The notes under the pieces were generated by a model that was not told where the DNA came from, searched no databases, and saw only the letters and a list, made by a program, of their open reading frames with translations. Shown here one piece after another: positions 1 through 5,242 of a stretch of DNA of 6,019 bases. Numbering within the stretch: position 1 is the first letter of the stretch; each line of letters starts with the position of its first letter. The stretch lies in contig JAKAXG010000299.1 of NCBI GenBank assembly GCA_021827225.1, forward strand, positions 1-6,019, written 5' to 3'. The translations under genes and the position numbers were made by a program. The stretch is from Actinomycetes bacterium. Its GTDB lineage: Bacteria > Actinomycetota > Acidimicrobiia > Acidimicrobiales > Palsa-688.

Positions 1-403
1 GCACCTCGGATTCCCCGACGGCCATCTCCAGCGCGCTCGACAGGTCGGTCTCGAACTGCTTCTGCTCTGCCTCGACCTGCTGGCGGGCCGAGTCCTCCTG
101 GGCCCGCTCGAGCAGTTCACGTAGATGCTCGCCGGTCCGGCGGACGGTGCGGTTGCTGCGCCGCATCTGACTGTCGTTGAGCCAGAAGATCGTCAGCACC
201 AGCGGGAGGCACAGGACGGTCATCCAGCCCATGATCAGGAGGTACGAGGACCGGCCGCCGTCTGCCAGGCGGGTGAGCCACAGTGCGGGTGCGGCCATGG
301 CCGGGATGGCGACCGCGCCCATCACGGCCGTCAGGCCGGCGGTGCGGACCGTCCGCCGCCGGGCGGCGTCCCAGTCCTGTTCTGTCTCTTCGATGTCGAT
401 CAT
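1..403 (-). CDS. Membrane-anchored protein with coiled coil, N-terminal fragment (possible GGDEF-type signalling protein)
   Basis: Partial gene that starts at ATG 403 and runs off the left edge, so only the first 134 residues are visible. It opens with an acidic N-terminus (MIDIEETEQDWD) and a basic patch (RRRTVR, 15-20). Two hydrophobic helices follow (about 22-44 and 53-75), then a basic stretch (RRSNRTVRR, 81-89) and a charged heptad-like coiled coil (about 90-125) ending in SALEMAVGESEV. Two helices, then a coiled coil, then a phrase like 'ALEMAxGExEV' resembles the linker before sensory or GGDEF domains in actinobacterial signalling proteins. No catalytic domain is visible, so that assignment is an inference. 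There is no Shine-Dalgarno before the ATG: the upstream bases are CCTCCCA, the wrong strand sense. An in-frame TAG lies about 45 nt upstream and no other ATG, GTG or TTG start lies between, so this start is well bounded. It could instead be a histidine kinase or another coiled-coil membrane protein. Confidence 0.7.
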   Translation of the reverse strand, partial: MIDIEETEQDWDAARRRTVRTAGLTAVMGAVAIPAMAAPALWLTRLADGGRSSYLLIMGWMTVLCLPLVLTIFWLNDSQMRRSNRTVRRTGEHLRELLERAQEDSARQQVEAEQKQFETDLSSALEMAVGESEV

Positions 404-423
404 TGGGAGGTCTCGTGTGGGGG

Positions 424-453
424 GCCGATACGGCGGCCACCCCAGCTATCGGC
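424..453. repeat. 7-bp inverted repeat upstream of the membrane-protein gene
   Basis: GCCGATA (424-430) and TATCGGC (447-453) are perfect inverted arms separated by 16 nt. They lie 21-50 nt upstream of the ATG at 403 on the minus strand, in the 157-nt gap (404-560) between the AAA gene and the membrane-protein gene. The position suits an operator or a 5'-leader hairpin. Seven bases can match by chance in GC-rich DNA. Nothing else clear, neither a terminator with a T-run nor a good promoter, was seen in the gap. Confidence 0.3.
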
Positions 454-560
454 GGGTTCGGTCCTTGCCTTGATGGGTGTCATGGCAGATGCACCCAGCG
501 GTCGCTGTGAGCGGTTCCGCCCAGTCCGGCCGACCTGGCGCGTCCGACCGCCGGGCCGGC

Positions 561-1826
561 TCAGACCCGGGCGTAGGCCTTGGACTCGATCTCGAAGCGA
601 TCGGCGGCGTCGCTGCTCACCGAGGGGCGGGTCATGGCCACGGCGGCCAGCACGTCGGCCGGCTGCACCCTGGCCTCGCCCCCGTCCAGGGCCCGTTCGA
701 AGGCCAGCTGGGCGCTGCGCTGGGCGACCAGGGCGAAGTCGGCGGGGGTGAACCCGGCGGTGCGGGCGGCCACCTCGAGCGGACTGGCAGCGGGCACCAG
801 CTCCGCCGCCAGCTCAGCCCTCCCGGCCTCGTCCGGGGCCCCGACCGGGACGATGAGGTCGAAGCGGCCGGGCCTCAGCATGGCCGGGTCGATGCTCGCC
901 ACCGAGTTGGTCGCCATCACCATCAGGCGTTCCGGTCGGGCCTTGAACGCCGGGATGGACTTGAGGAGCTCGTTCACGATGGCCTGGTTCTCCGGGCGGC
1001 CGGCCCGGTCGGCGACGATCTCGTCGGCCTCGTCGATGAAGCAGACCAGGCGGTCGACCTCGTCCAGGTCGGTCAGGGCCTGATGCAGGGCGGACGCCCC
1101 TTCCACCCCTCCCCCGAGCAGTGACGGGTGGAACTCCACGAATGCCCACGACAGCCGGGAGGCGATGGCCCGGGCGAACGACGTCTTGCCGGTGCCGGGG
1201 GGACCGAAGAGCAGGATGGTCGCCGGCGCCGTCAGGCCGACCTCGGTCGCCAGGTCGGCGTGGCGCAGCGGTTCGAGGACCCGGCGCTCGAGCAGGTCCT
1301 TGGTGGCGGAGAAGCCCTTCATGGCCTCCCACAGGCCCGATCCGGGGAAGTGTCCGCCGTAGCGTTCGAGGATGGCCAGCTCCTCGGGCACGATGGACAC
1401 GGCCCGTTCGTAGAGGTCCAGCCCTGCCGTCCGGGTGAAGCCCCGGTGGGAGAACGCCAGCTCGCCGGCCTGACCGGGCGTCACGAGAGCGAGGAGCCGC
1501 CGTCCGCCGCGGTGGACGATCTCCTGGTCCAGGACCTCGAGCAGCGCGGAGCCGATTCCCCGGCGCCGCCACTCTGGGTGCAGTCCCAGTGCCAGAAGGT
1601 GGGCGTCAGGACCGCTGACCCAGGCCACCGCGGCGCCGACCAGGGCGCCGGTCGGGGACAGGGCCACCGCCGCCGGTTGGTTCTCGTGGACCGCCTCGAC
1701 CACATCGCTCTTCCCGTATCCGGCGCCTGTGGCACCACCGGACAGATCGAGCAGGCGCACGATCTGTTCCACCGGCGCGATCGGATCCCGGTGGTCGATC
1801 TTGAGGACACGCCAGGAATCGTTCAC
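561..1826 (-). CDS. GNAT acetyltransferase-like / AAA ATPase fusion protein
   Basis: A 421-aa two-domain cytoplasmic protein. Residues about 5-145 look like a GNAT acyltransferase fold, with the acetyl-CoA-binding motif RRRGIGSALL (87-96, the R-x-x-G-x-G signature) and the late GNAT element AFSHRGF (124-130). Residues about 175-400 form a classical AAA module: Walker A GPPGTGKT (208-215), Walker B VCFIDEAD (261-268), sensor 1 in ATN (305-307), and the second region of homology with MLRPGRFD (316-323), where R318 and R321 are the likely arginine fingers. An alpha-helical lid follows. The ATPase looks active. The usual aromatic of pore loop 1 is absent: LLGGGVEG (236-243) stands where CDC48/FtsH-like proteins have a W/Y/F-V/F-G motif. 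GTG 1826 is chosen because AAGGAGG lies 7 nt upstream; an ATG at 1880 would add 18 residues and overlap ctaG. The substrate of neither domain can be read from the sequence. No signal peptide or membrane segment is seen. Confidence 0.9.
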   Translation of the reverse strand: MNDSWRVLKIDHRDPIAPVEQIVRLLDLSGGATGAGYGKSDVVEAVHENQPAAVALSPTGALVGAAVAWVSGPDAHLLALGLHPEWRRRGIGSALLEVLDQEIVHRGGRRLLALVTPGQAGELAFSHRGFTRTAGLDLYERAVSIVPEELAILERYGGHFPGSGLWEAMKGFSATKDLLERRVLEPLRHADLATEVGLTAPATILLFGPPGTGKTSFARAIASRLSWAFVEFHPSLLGGGVEGASALHQALTDLDEVDRLVCFIDEADEIVADRAGRPENQAIVNELLKSIPAFKARPERLMVMATNSVASIDPAMLRPGRFDLIVPVGAPDEAGRAELAAELVPAASPLEVAARTAGFTPADFALVAQRSAQLAFERALDGGEARVQPADVLAAVAMTRPSVSSDAADRFEIESKAYARV

Positions 1827-1833
1827 GGATGAC

Positions 1834-1840
1834 CCTCCTT
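1834..1840 (-). promoter_or_regulatory. Strong ribosome binding site fixing the GTG start of the GNAT-AAA gene
   Basis: On the minus strand AAGGAGG lies 7 nt before GTG 1826, the best Shine-Dalgarno match in this part of the window. It decides for this start over the ATG at 1880. A -10-like CATACT lies just upstream (plus coordinates 1852-1857) but has no convincing -35, so the promoter is only tentative. Confidence 0.75.
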
Positions 1841-1854
1841 CGAAGCCTGAGAGT

Positions 1855-2853
1855 ATGGCCGAAGGTGGCAGCGAGTGCACCGGTGTTTTCTTTGCGGCAG
1901 ACTGGGCGGCGGTGGGGTCCCGTTACCTGCTCCAGCACTGGAGCTTTGATCCATTCATCCTCGTTGTGGCATTAGTCGTGTCGCTACACGAGATGGGCCT
2001 GGCGCATCTGGCCAGGCGTTCCCGGGTCGAACGCTCCCGGGCGCGGCGGCGCCGCTCATTGGTCTTCTATGCCGGACTGGCGGTCCTGCTGCTGTCGGTC
2101 GTCTCGCCGGTCGACTACTGGGCCGACGAGTACTTCTTCGTCCACATGAGCCAGCACCTGCTTCTCATGTTCGCCGCGCCGTCGCTGATCGTGGCCGGTG
2201 CGCCGTGGCTGCCGCTGGCCCATGCCCTGCCCGTCGGCCCCCGGCGCGCCGTCGGCCGTTTCGTGGTGCTGTCGCCGGGAGCGGCGCCGCTCAGGATGCT
2301 GGGCCGCCTGGCCCTGAGCCCGGTGACGGCGGCGGTCAGCTTCAATCTGGCCATGGTGGCCTGGCACGTGCCGGCCCTGTTCGATCTGGGGTACCGGAAC
2401 GGGCTGGTGCACATCTGGCTGGAGCACGGCAGCCTGTTCGTCACCGGCGTCCTGTTCTGGATGCAGGTCATCCCCTCGTATCCCATCCGTCTGCGGATGA
2501 GCCCGTTGCGGCAGGCGGAGATGCTCCTCGTCACCAACACGATCATGGTCGCGGCGGCGATCTCCATGAGCCTGCTGACGAGCGTCTCGTGGTACCCGGT
2601 CTACAACCACCTGCCCGGAGTGACCCTCTCACCGTTCGCGGACCAGCAGATCGGTGCCTCCATCCTGTGGGTGTGCGGGGACCTGTGGGCCCTTCCCGCC
2701 CTCATGGTCGCCATAGGAAGGTTCGTGAGGCAGGAGGGCGGGGCTTCGGAGGCCCTGGAGCGGCTCCTGCGCCGGCCGGTGCTCACGGTGGCCGACCTCG
2801 CTGGCGCGGGTCTACCGCGACACGGCGATGACGGGCAGGACCAGCGCCGGTAG
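1855..2853 (+). CDS. ctaG: Cytochrome c oxidase assembly protein, caa3-type CtaG family
   Basis: A 332-aa polytopic membrane protein of the caa3_CtaG family, thought to help insert copper into cytochrome c oxidase in the plasma membrane. Family marks visible in order: the WSFDPF opening and SLHEMGLAH (about 29-51), a basic cytoplasmic loop RSRARRRR (60-67), HMSQHLLLMFAAPSLIVAGAPW (97-118), the WHVPALFD helix (170-177), LVHIWLEHGSLFVTGVLFWM (184-203), and the C-terminal LSPFADQQIGASILWVCGD (258-276). About seven hydrophobic segments can be counted. The many His and Met residues in the membrane segments fit copper handling. The start is uncertain: ATG 1855 has no clear Shine-Dalgarno, GTG 1912 would remove 19 poorly conserved residues, and the frame is open further upstream inside the AAA gene. 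The last 42 nt overlap the convergent gene. The oxidase genes downstream in the window support the role. Confidence 0.88.
   Translation: MAEGGSECTGVFFAADWAAVGSRYLLQHWSFDPFILVVALVVSLHEMGLAHLARRSRVERSRARRRRSLVFYAGLAVLLLSVVSPVDYWADEYFFVHMSQHLLLMFAAPSLIVAGAPWLPLAHALPVGPRRAVGRFVVLSPGAAPLRMLGRLALSPVTAAVSFNLAMVAWHVPALFDLGYRNGLVHIWLEHGSLFVTGVLFWMQVIPSYPIRLRMSPLRQAEMLLVTNTIMVAAAISMSLLTSVSWYPVYNHLPGVTLSPFADQQIGASILWVCGDLWALPALMVAIGRFVRQEGGASEALERLLRRPVLTVADLAGAGLPRHGDDGQDQRR
2801..2850. terminator. Possible bidirectional stem-loop in the convergent gene overlap
   Basis: Arms 2801-2812 (CTGGCGCGGGTC) and 2839-2850 (GACCAGCGCCGG) pair at 11 of 12 positions, counting one G-U wobble, with one mismatch and a 26-nt loop. 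The structure sits exactly on the shared 3' ends of ctaG and the minus-strand protein. No T-run follows on either strand, so it is not a standard intrinsic terminator. It could be a transcript-end stabiliser or a coincidence of GC-rich coding sequence. Confidence 0.25.
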
Positions 2854-3459
2854 GGGCGCACCCAGGATTCCCTCGGCCGCCTTCAGGTGGCCCTCGACGG
2901 TCGCCCGCTCCGTCCCCATGATGCGCTCCGAGGTGACCATCTGATGGCGCGCCGTCCTGTCGAGTGGGTTCGATGTCAGCCTCTGAACCGCTTCCACTGC
3001 GGCGAGGGCGTCGGAGGAAGCCCACATGGTGGCGCTGCTCACCGCGTCGGCCAGGTGGGTCCCGGCGGCGGTGCCCGGGACCTCCAGGTTGGCCAGGTCG
3101 TTGATGCTGCTGTTGGTGAAGGCACAGGCGTTCTGGTCATCGCGCAGCAGCCCCGGAATTCTCGCCCGGTCCGGACGTGACATGGTGCCGTTCGACAGCG
3201 CAGATTCGATGGCCACCGCCTCCTTGACGGCATAGGCGCACGGCGCCACGTCGGAGTTGATCTGGTTGACGACGCTCACAGCGGCCGAGACCTGGCCGGC
3301 GTGGGTGGTATGGCGAGGCAGGTCCGCCACCAGGCAGGCACCGACCAGGGCCGCGATACCGGCACCCCACAGCAGGGCCCGGCGGGGCGATCGGGCTGCC
3401 CCACCGGAATCCGTGTCTGAGGTAGCCGGCGGCCGACGGATGGATCCCAGTTCGCTCAT
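2812..3459 (-). CDS. Unrecognised membrane-anchored or lipoprotein-like exported protein, coupled to SCO
   Basis: A 215-aa protein of no family I recognise. Residues 1-27 are polar and end in a basic RSPRR. One hydrophobic segment follows (about 28-46), then an Ala-rich, largely helical extracytoplasmic domain to the C-terminus. Within the hydrophobic segment, VGAC (39-42) fits a lipobox, so it could be a lipoprotein with Cys42 lipidated, though the n-region is long; a simple N-terminal anchor is the alternative. Two more cysteines, C74 (VAPCAY) and C112 (NACAF), lie in the exported part and could form a disulfide. ATG 3459 is chosen because it overlaps the SCO stop as ATGA (3456-3459), implying translational coupling; an upstream in-frame ATG at 3762 would lie wholly within the SCO gene. 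The position after SCO and facing ctaG suggests an accessory role in oxidase maturation, which is an inference from context only. The 3' end overlaps ctaG by 42 nt. Confidence 0.75.
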   Translation of the reverse strand: MSELGSIRRPPATSDTDSGGAARSPRRALLWGAGIAALVGACLVADLPRHTTHAGQVSAAVSVVNQINSDVAPCAYAVKEAVAIESALSNGTMSRPDRARIPGLLRDDQNACAFTNSSINDLANLEVPGTAAGTHLADAVSSATMWASSDALAAVEAVQRLTSNPLDRTARHQMVTSERIMGTERATVEGHLKAAEGILGAPLPALVLPVIAVSR

Positions 3460-4193
3460 CGCAGCAGCCCGCTCGCCACGCCGGCTATGGCCTGTCCCCA
3501 CTGGGCGACGGTGCCGGCCGGCAGGGTGTACCGGCCCGATGAGGTCTCGTTGGCAAAAGGAGTGCTCAGGTATCTCAGCCTTCCGCTCGGATCGATGAAG
3601 TACATCCGGTCGTTGTGGGTCACGCGGCCCGAGGATCGATACACGTCCACCGTGATGCCGTAGTCCATCCAGGCACGGTTCAACTCCTGCAGCGTCCCGC
3701 TGGCGAACGTCCAGTTGGACGGCGCCGGCCGGCCGCCGAAGAGCTGACCGGACGACGGCCACTGTTCCACGGTGAGAGGGTCCGTGTCCACGGTGACGAA
3801 CTCGACCCGGCCGGCGAGCGGGCCGAGTGCTGCGTCAGCGGTGGCCATCTCCGAGGTCATGACCGGGCAGATGTCGTCACACGGTTCGTCGAAGAAGGTC
3901 ACGACGATCACCTTTCCTGCAAACGCCGTGAGCGACAGGGGATGGTCCGGGCCGGCGGACAGCGGCAGCGGCGGCGCGGCCTTCGATCCGGCGTCAGTGA
4001 GACCCATGAGGGAGCGGTCGCCGGCAGCTATCACGTTCAGGGGTGGGGGTGAAGTGGGCGACACCGATGACGAAGATCGAGAAAACCCGGCGGATGAGGT
4101 GGCCGGAGAGGAGGACGGGTTGAGGCCGAGGGCGCTGAAGACCTGCTCGAGCAGCACGCCGCCGACGCCGAGCACCAGGACGGCCGCCAGCAC
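3456..4193 (-). CDS. SCO1/SenC family copper chaperone for cytochrome c oxidase
   Basis: A membrane-tethered thioredoxin-fold protein, 245 aa from GTG 4193. It has an N-terminal hydrophobic anchor (residues 2-20), a Ser/Pro/Thr-rich linker (about 26-51), then the SCO domain facing outward. The copper-binding CxxxC is C105-DDI-C109 in FFDEPCDDICPVM, and the distal ligand His is H193 in VTHNDRMYFID. FVTVDTDP (132-139) matches the SCO 'SVDP' strand and DPSGRL (201-206) follows the last strand. The family delivers copper to, or reduces, the CuA site of subunit II, which is encoded divergently nearby. The start is questionable: GTG 4193 lies inside the anchor without basic residues before it, and its nearest purine-rich site (AGGAGA) is 12 nt away. 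The same frame is open upstream to 4304, giving PPRLPRRFLFS before the anchor, exactly the positive flank expected. The real protein is therefore probably about 37 residues longer. The stop overlaps the next gene's ATG. Confidence 0.9.
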   Translation of the reverse strand: MLAAVLVLGVGGVLLEQVFSALGLNPSSSPATSSAGFSRSSSSVSPTSPPPLNVIAAGDRSLMGLTDAGSKAAPPLPLSAGPDHPLSLTAFAGKVIVVTFFDEPCDDICPVMTSEMATADAALGPLAGRVEFVTVDTDPLTVEQWPSSGQLFGGRPAPSNWTFASGTLQELNRAWMDYGITVDVYRSSGRVTHNDRMYFIDPSGRLRYLSTPFANETSSGRYTLPAGTVAQWGQAIAGVASGLLR

Positions 4194-4301
4194 GCTGAAG
4201 AGGAATCTCCTGGGAAGTCTGGGCGGCCCCTGGCTGAAGGCCTCGGCGCGGGATTGACAGGCCGGGAGAGCGCGCTGGGCGTCGAGCTCAGTACTTTTGG
4301 T

Positions 4302-4316
4302 GATGTCGGCCTCCTC
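4302..4316 (-). promoter_or_regulatory. Candidate SCO ribosome binding site with possible ATC start
   Basis: On the minus strand GAGGAGGC (4309-4316) is followed after 5 nt by ATC (4304-4302), in frame with the SCO gene. No ATG, GTG or TTG occurs at a usable distance in this frame until GTG 4193. Starting here would add MTKSTELDAQ and 27 further residues and restore a basic flank before the membrane anchor. ATC initiation is rare in bacteria, so this is an inference. Confidence 0.45.
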
Positions 4317-4388
4317 GAAGTCCCTTTTGGCGAATAAGGCCCGAAGCCGTCACTGCCATAGCCCCCATAGGACTGCGCAGCCTAATGA

Positions 4389-4415
4389 ATTCGGCGTAGG
4401 CACCCGGCGCCGAAT
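4389..4415. repeat. 8-bp inverted repeat in the divergent sco/cupredoxin control region
   Basis: ATTCGGCG (4389-4396) and CGCCGAAT (4408-4415) are perfect inverted arms around an 11-nt centre. They lie in the roughly 250-nt non-coding stretch between the SCO gene and the cupredoxin gene. The repeat is next to an extended -10-like TGTCATTAT on the minus strand (CATTAT at 4414-4419) and ends 26 nt before the plus-strand -35 box at 4442. That placement fits a regulator operator for both units. A leader hairpin is the other option. Confidence 0.4.
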
Positions 4416-4422
4416 AATGACA
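4414..4422 (-). promoter_or_regulatory. Tentative extended -10 promoter for the SCO unit
   Basis: The minus strand reads TGTCATTAT, that is TG-n-CATTAT, an extended -10 form four of six bases from TATAAT in the core. No clear -35 lies 16-18 nt upstream. Transcription would begin near 4407, giving a leader of about 100 nt before the candidate ATC start or 210 nt before GTG 4193. The inverted repeat 4389-4415 would cover the start point. Confidence 0.25.
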
Positions 4423-4441
4423 AAGGTGAACAGGGAAACAC

Positions 4442-4470
4442 TTGACGGCGGGTCTGCCAGGTCGTAGCTT
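4442..4470 (+). promoter_or_regulatory. Sigma70/SigA-type promoter for the cupredoxin-coxB operon
   Basis: TTGACG (4442-4447), a 17-nt spacer, then TAGCTT (4465-4470), matching TTGAC at -35 and the TAnnnT pattern of actinobacterial -10 boxes. Transcription would start near 4477, leaving a leader of about 80 nt before ATG 4559. It lies upstream of the oxidase genes and in the less GC-rich part of the window, which supports it. The TTG of the -35 could be mistaken for a start codon. Confidence 0.6.
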
Positions 4471-4550
4471 CTCGCCCCAATCGCTGGCCAAGGTAGAGGG
4501 AGCTACTTGGACCAGCTTGTACAACTTGATCCGGCTTCGACCGTGGATAC

Positions 4551-4558
4551 GAGGGGAG
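4551..4558 (+). promoter_or_regulatory. Ribosome binding site of the cupredoxin gene
   Basis: GAGGGGAG immediately precedes ATG 4559. GAGG is about 4 nt from the ATG and about 10 nt from TTG 4565, so it does not fully settle the start, but it rules out the far upstream TTG at 4442. Confidence 0.55.
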
Positions 4559-5242
4559 ATGACTTTGTCGCGGGCTGCGCGTCTGGCGATATTCGTGGGT
4601 TTGCTGGGAGTCGCCGTTGCGTTGGTCATCCTCACGGTGGCCGACTTCCTGAGAGCATCTCCACCCAGGGTCAACTTCGCGGCCGGGCATCGAGCCGGGC
4701 AGCCGGTGGAACTGCGCCTGCAGACGGTCGGCTCCATCGGCTTCGGTGTGCACCCGACGTGGGTGTCGTACCTGGTGCAGAACCCCGAGGGCAAGTGGGT
4801 GCACACCACCATCTGGCAGCTTCCAGCCAACACCCGGATCGACGTGACGATCGACCAGTACGACTCGGGTAGCCCTCTCCGCAACCAGCAGATAGGGCTG
4901 GTGACCGGTACCAGCGGGAACCAGGAGTCGACCAACGGGAAGGCCGTGTCGCTGGTGGATTCGAATTCCGGAAACGGGGTCGGCCACACGTTCTCGGTGC
5001 CCTCACTCGGCATCAACGTCCCCCTCGCCGGGATAGACGCCAACGCCAGCAACATGTGCAGCGTCGCCCCATGCGACGCCAAGTCCGCCCGGACCACGGT
5101 GAAGTTCTCCTTCACGACGCCCGGGCCGGGACAGTACCCGTGGCAGTGCTTCGTTCCCTGCGGCGTCGGCTATCTGTTCGGCAACGGCGGACCCATGCAG
5201 ACGGTCGGCTACATGGACGGGTTCCTGGAGGTGGTGGCGTGA
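4559..5242 (+). CDS. Membrane-anchored CuA-like cupredoxin domain protein
   Basis: A 227-aa protein with one N-terminal hydrophobic anchor (about 8-28) and an exported beta-rich domain of the cupredoxin type, related to cytochrome oxidase subunit II. GVGHTFSVPSLGI (140-152) matches the 'VxHSFWVPxLG' strand that carries the first CuA His (H143). PWQCFVPCG (194-202) keeps a CxxxC pair (C197, C201). The canonical His at +4 and Met at +7 after the second Cys are Tyr and Gly here, with GPM (M213) further on, so a normal binuclear CuA site looks unlikely. A second pair, C167 and C172 (MCSVAPC), sits in an insert before it. ATG 4559 follows GAGGGGAG directly (about 4 nt from GAGG); TTG 4565 is an alternative with better spacing. 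The TTG at 4442 is rejected as the -35 box. The stop TGA overlaps the coxB ATG, so the two are co-translated. The role could be electron transfer, copper storage, or an extra oxidase subunit. Confidence 0.78.
   Translation: MTLSRAARLAIFVGLLGVAVALVILTVADFLRASPPRVNFAAGHRAGQPVELRLQTVGSIGFGVHPTWVSYLVQNPEGKWVHTTIWQLPANTRIDVTIDQYDSGSPLRNQQIGLVTGTSGNQESTNGKAVSLVDSNSGNGVGHTFSVPSLGINVPLAGIDANASNMCSVAPCDAKSARTTVKFSFTTPGPGQYPWQCFVPCGVGYLFGNGGPMQTVGYMDGFLEVVA
5227..5231 (+). promoter_or_regulatory. Ribosome binding site of subunit II, inside the upstream gene
   Basis: GGAGG lies 10 nt before ATG 5242 and within the last codons of the cupredoxin gene. Together with the one-base TGATG overlap it indicates both re-initiation and direct loading of ribosomes. 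Confidence 0.55.

Noticed and set aside
526..559. CCGGCC and GGCCGG arms after the AAA gene as a terminator
   Set aside because: Only six pairs of self-palindromic GC sequence with a 22-nt loop and no T-run; expected by chance in this composition.
477..1832. Several plus-strand open frames opposite the GNAT-AAA gene
   Set aside because: Their translations are low-complexity Arg/Gly/Ala-rich shadows, while the minus strand carries complete GNAT and AAA motifs and a strong ribosome binding site.
3459..3762. Upstream extension of the SCO-coupled protein to ATG 3762
   Set aside because: The extra residues are an out-of-frame reading of the SCO gene, and the ATGA overlap gives a natural start at 3459.
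4294..4377. Short leader-peptide frame (ATGGGGGCTATGGCA...) ahead of SCO
   Set aside because: It has no ribosome binding site and its end overlaps the likely SCO N-terminal region; nothing in its residues suggests an attenuator.
4288..5115. Long minus-strand open frame opposite the cupredoxin gene
   Set aside because: It is antisense to a gene with clear cupredoxin motifs and a good promoter, and its translation shows no recognisable domain; long antisense frames are common in GC-rich DNA.
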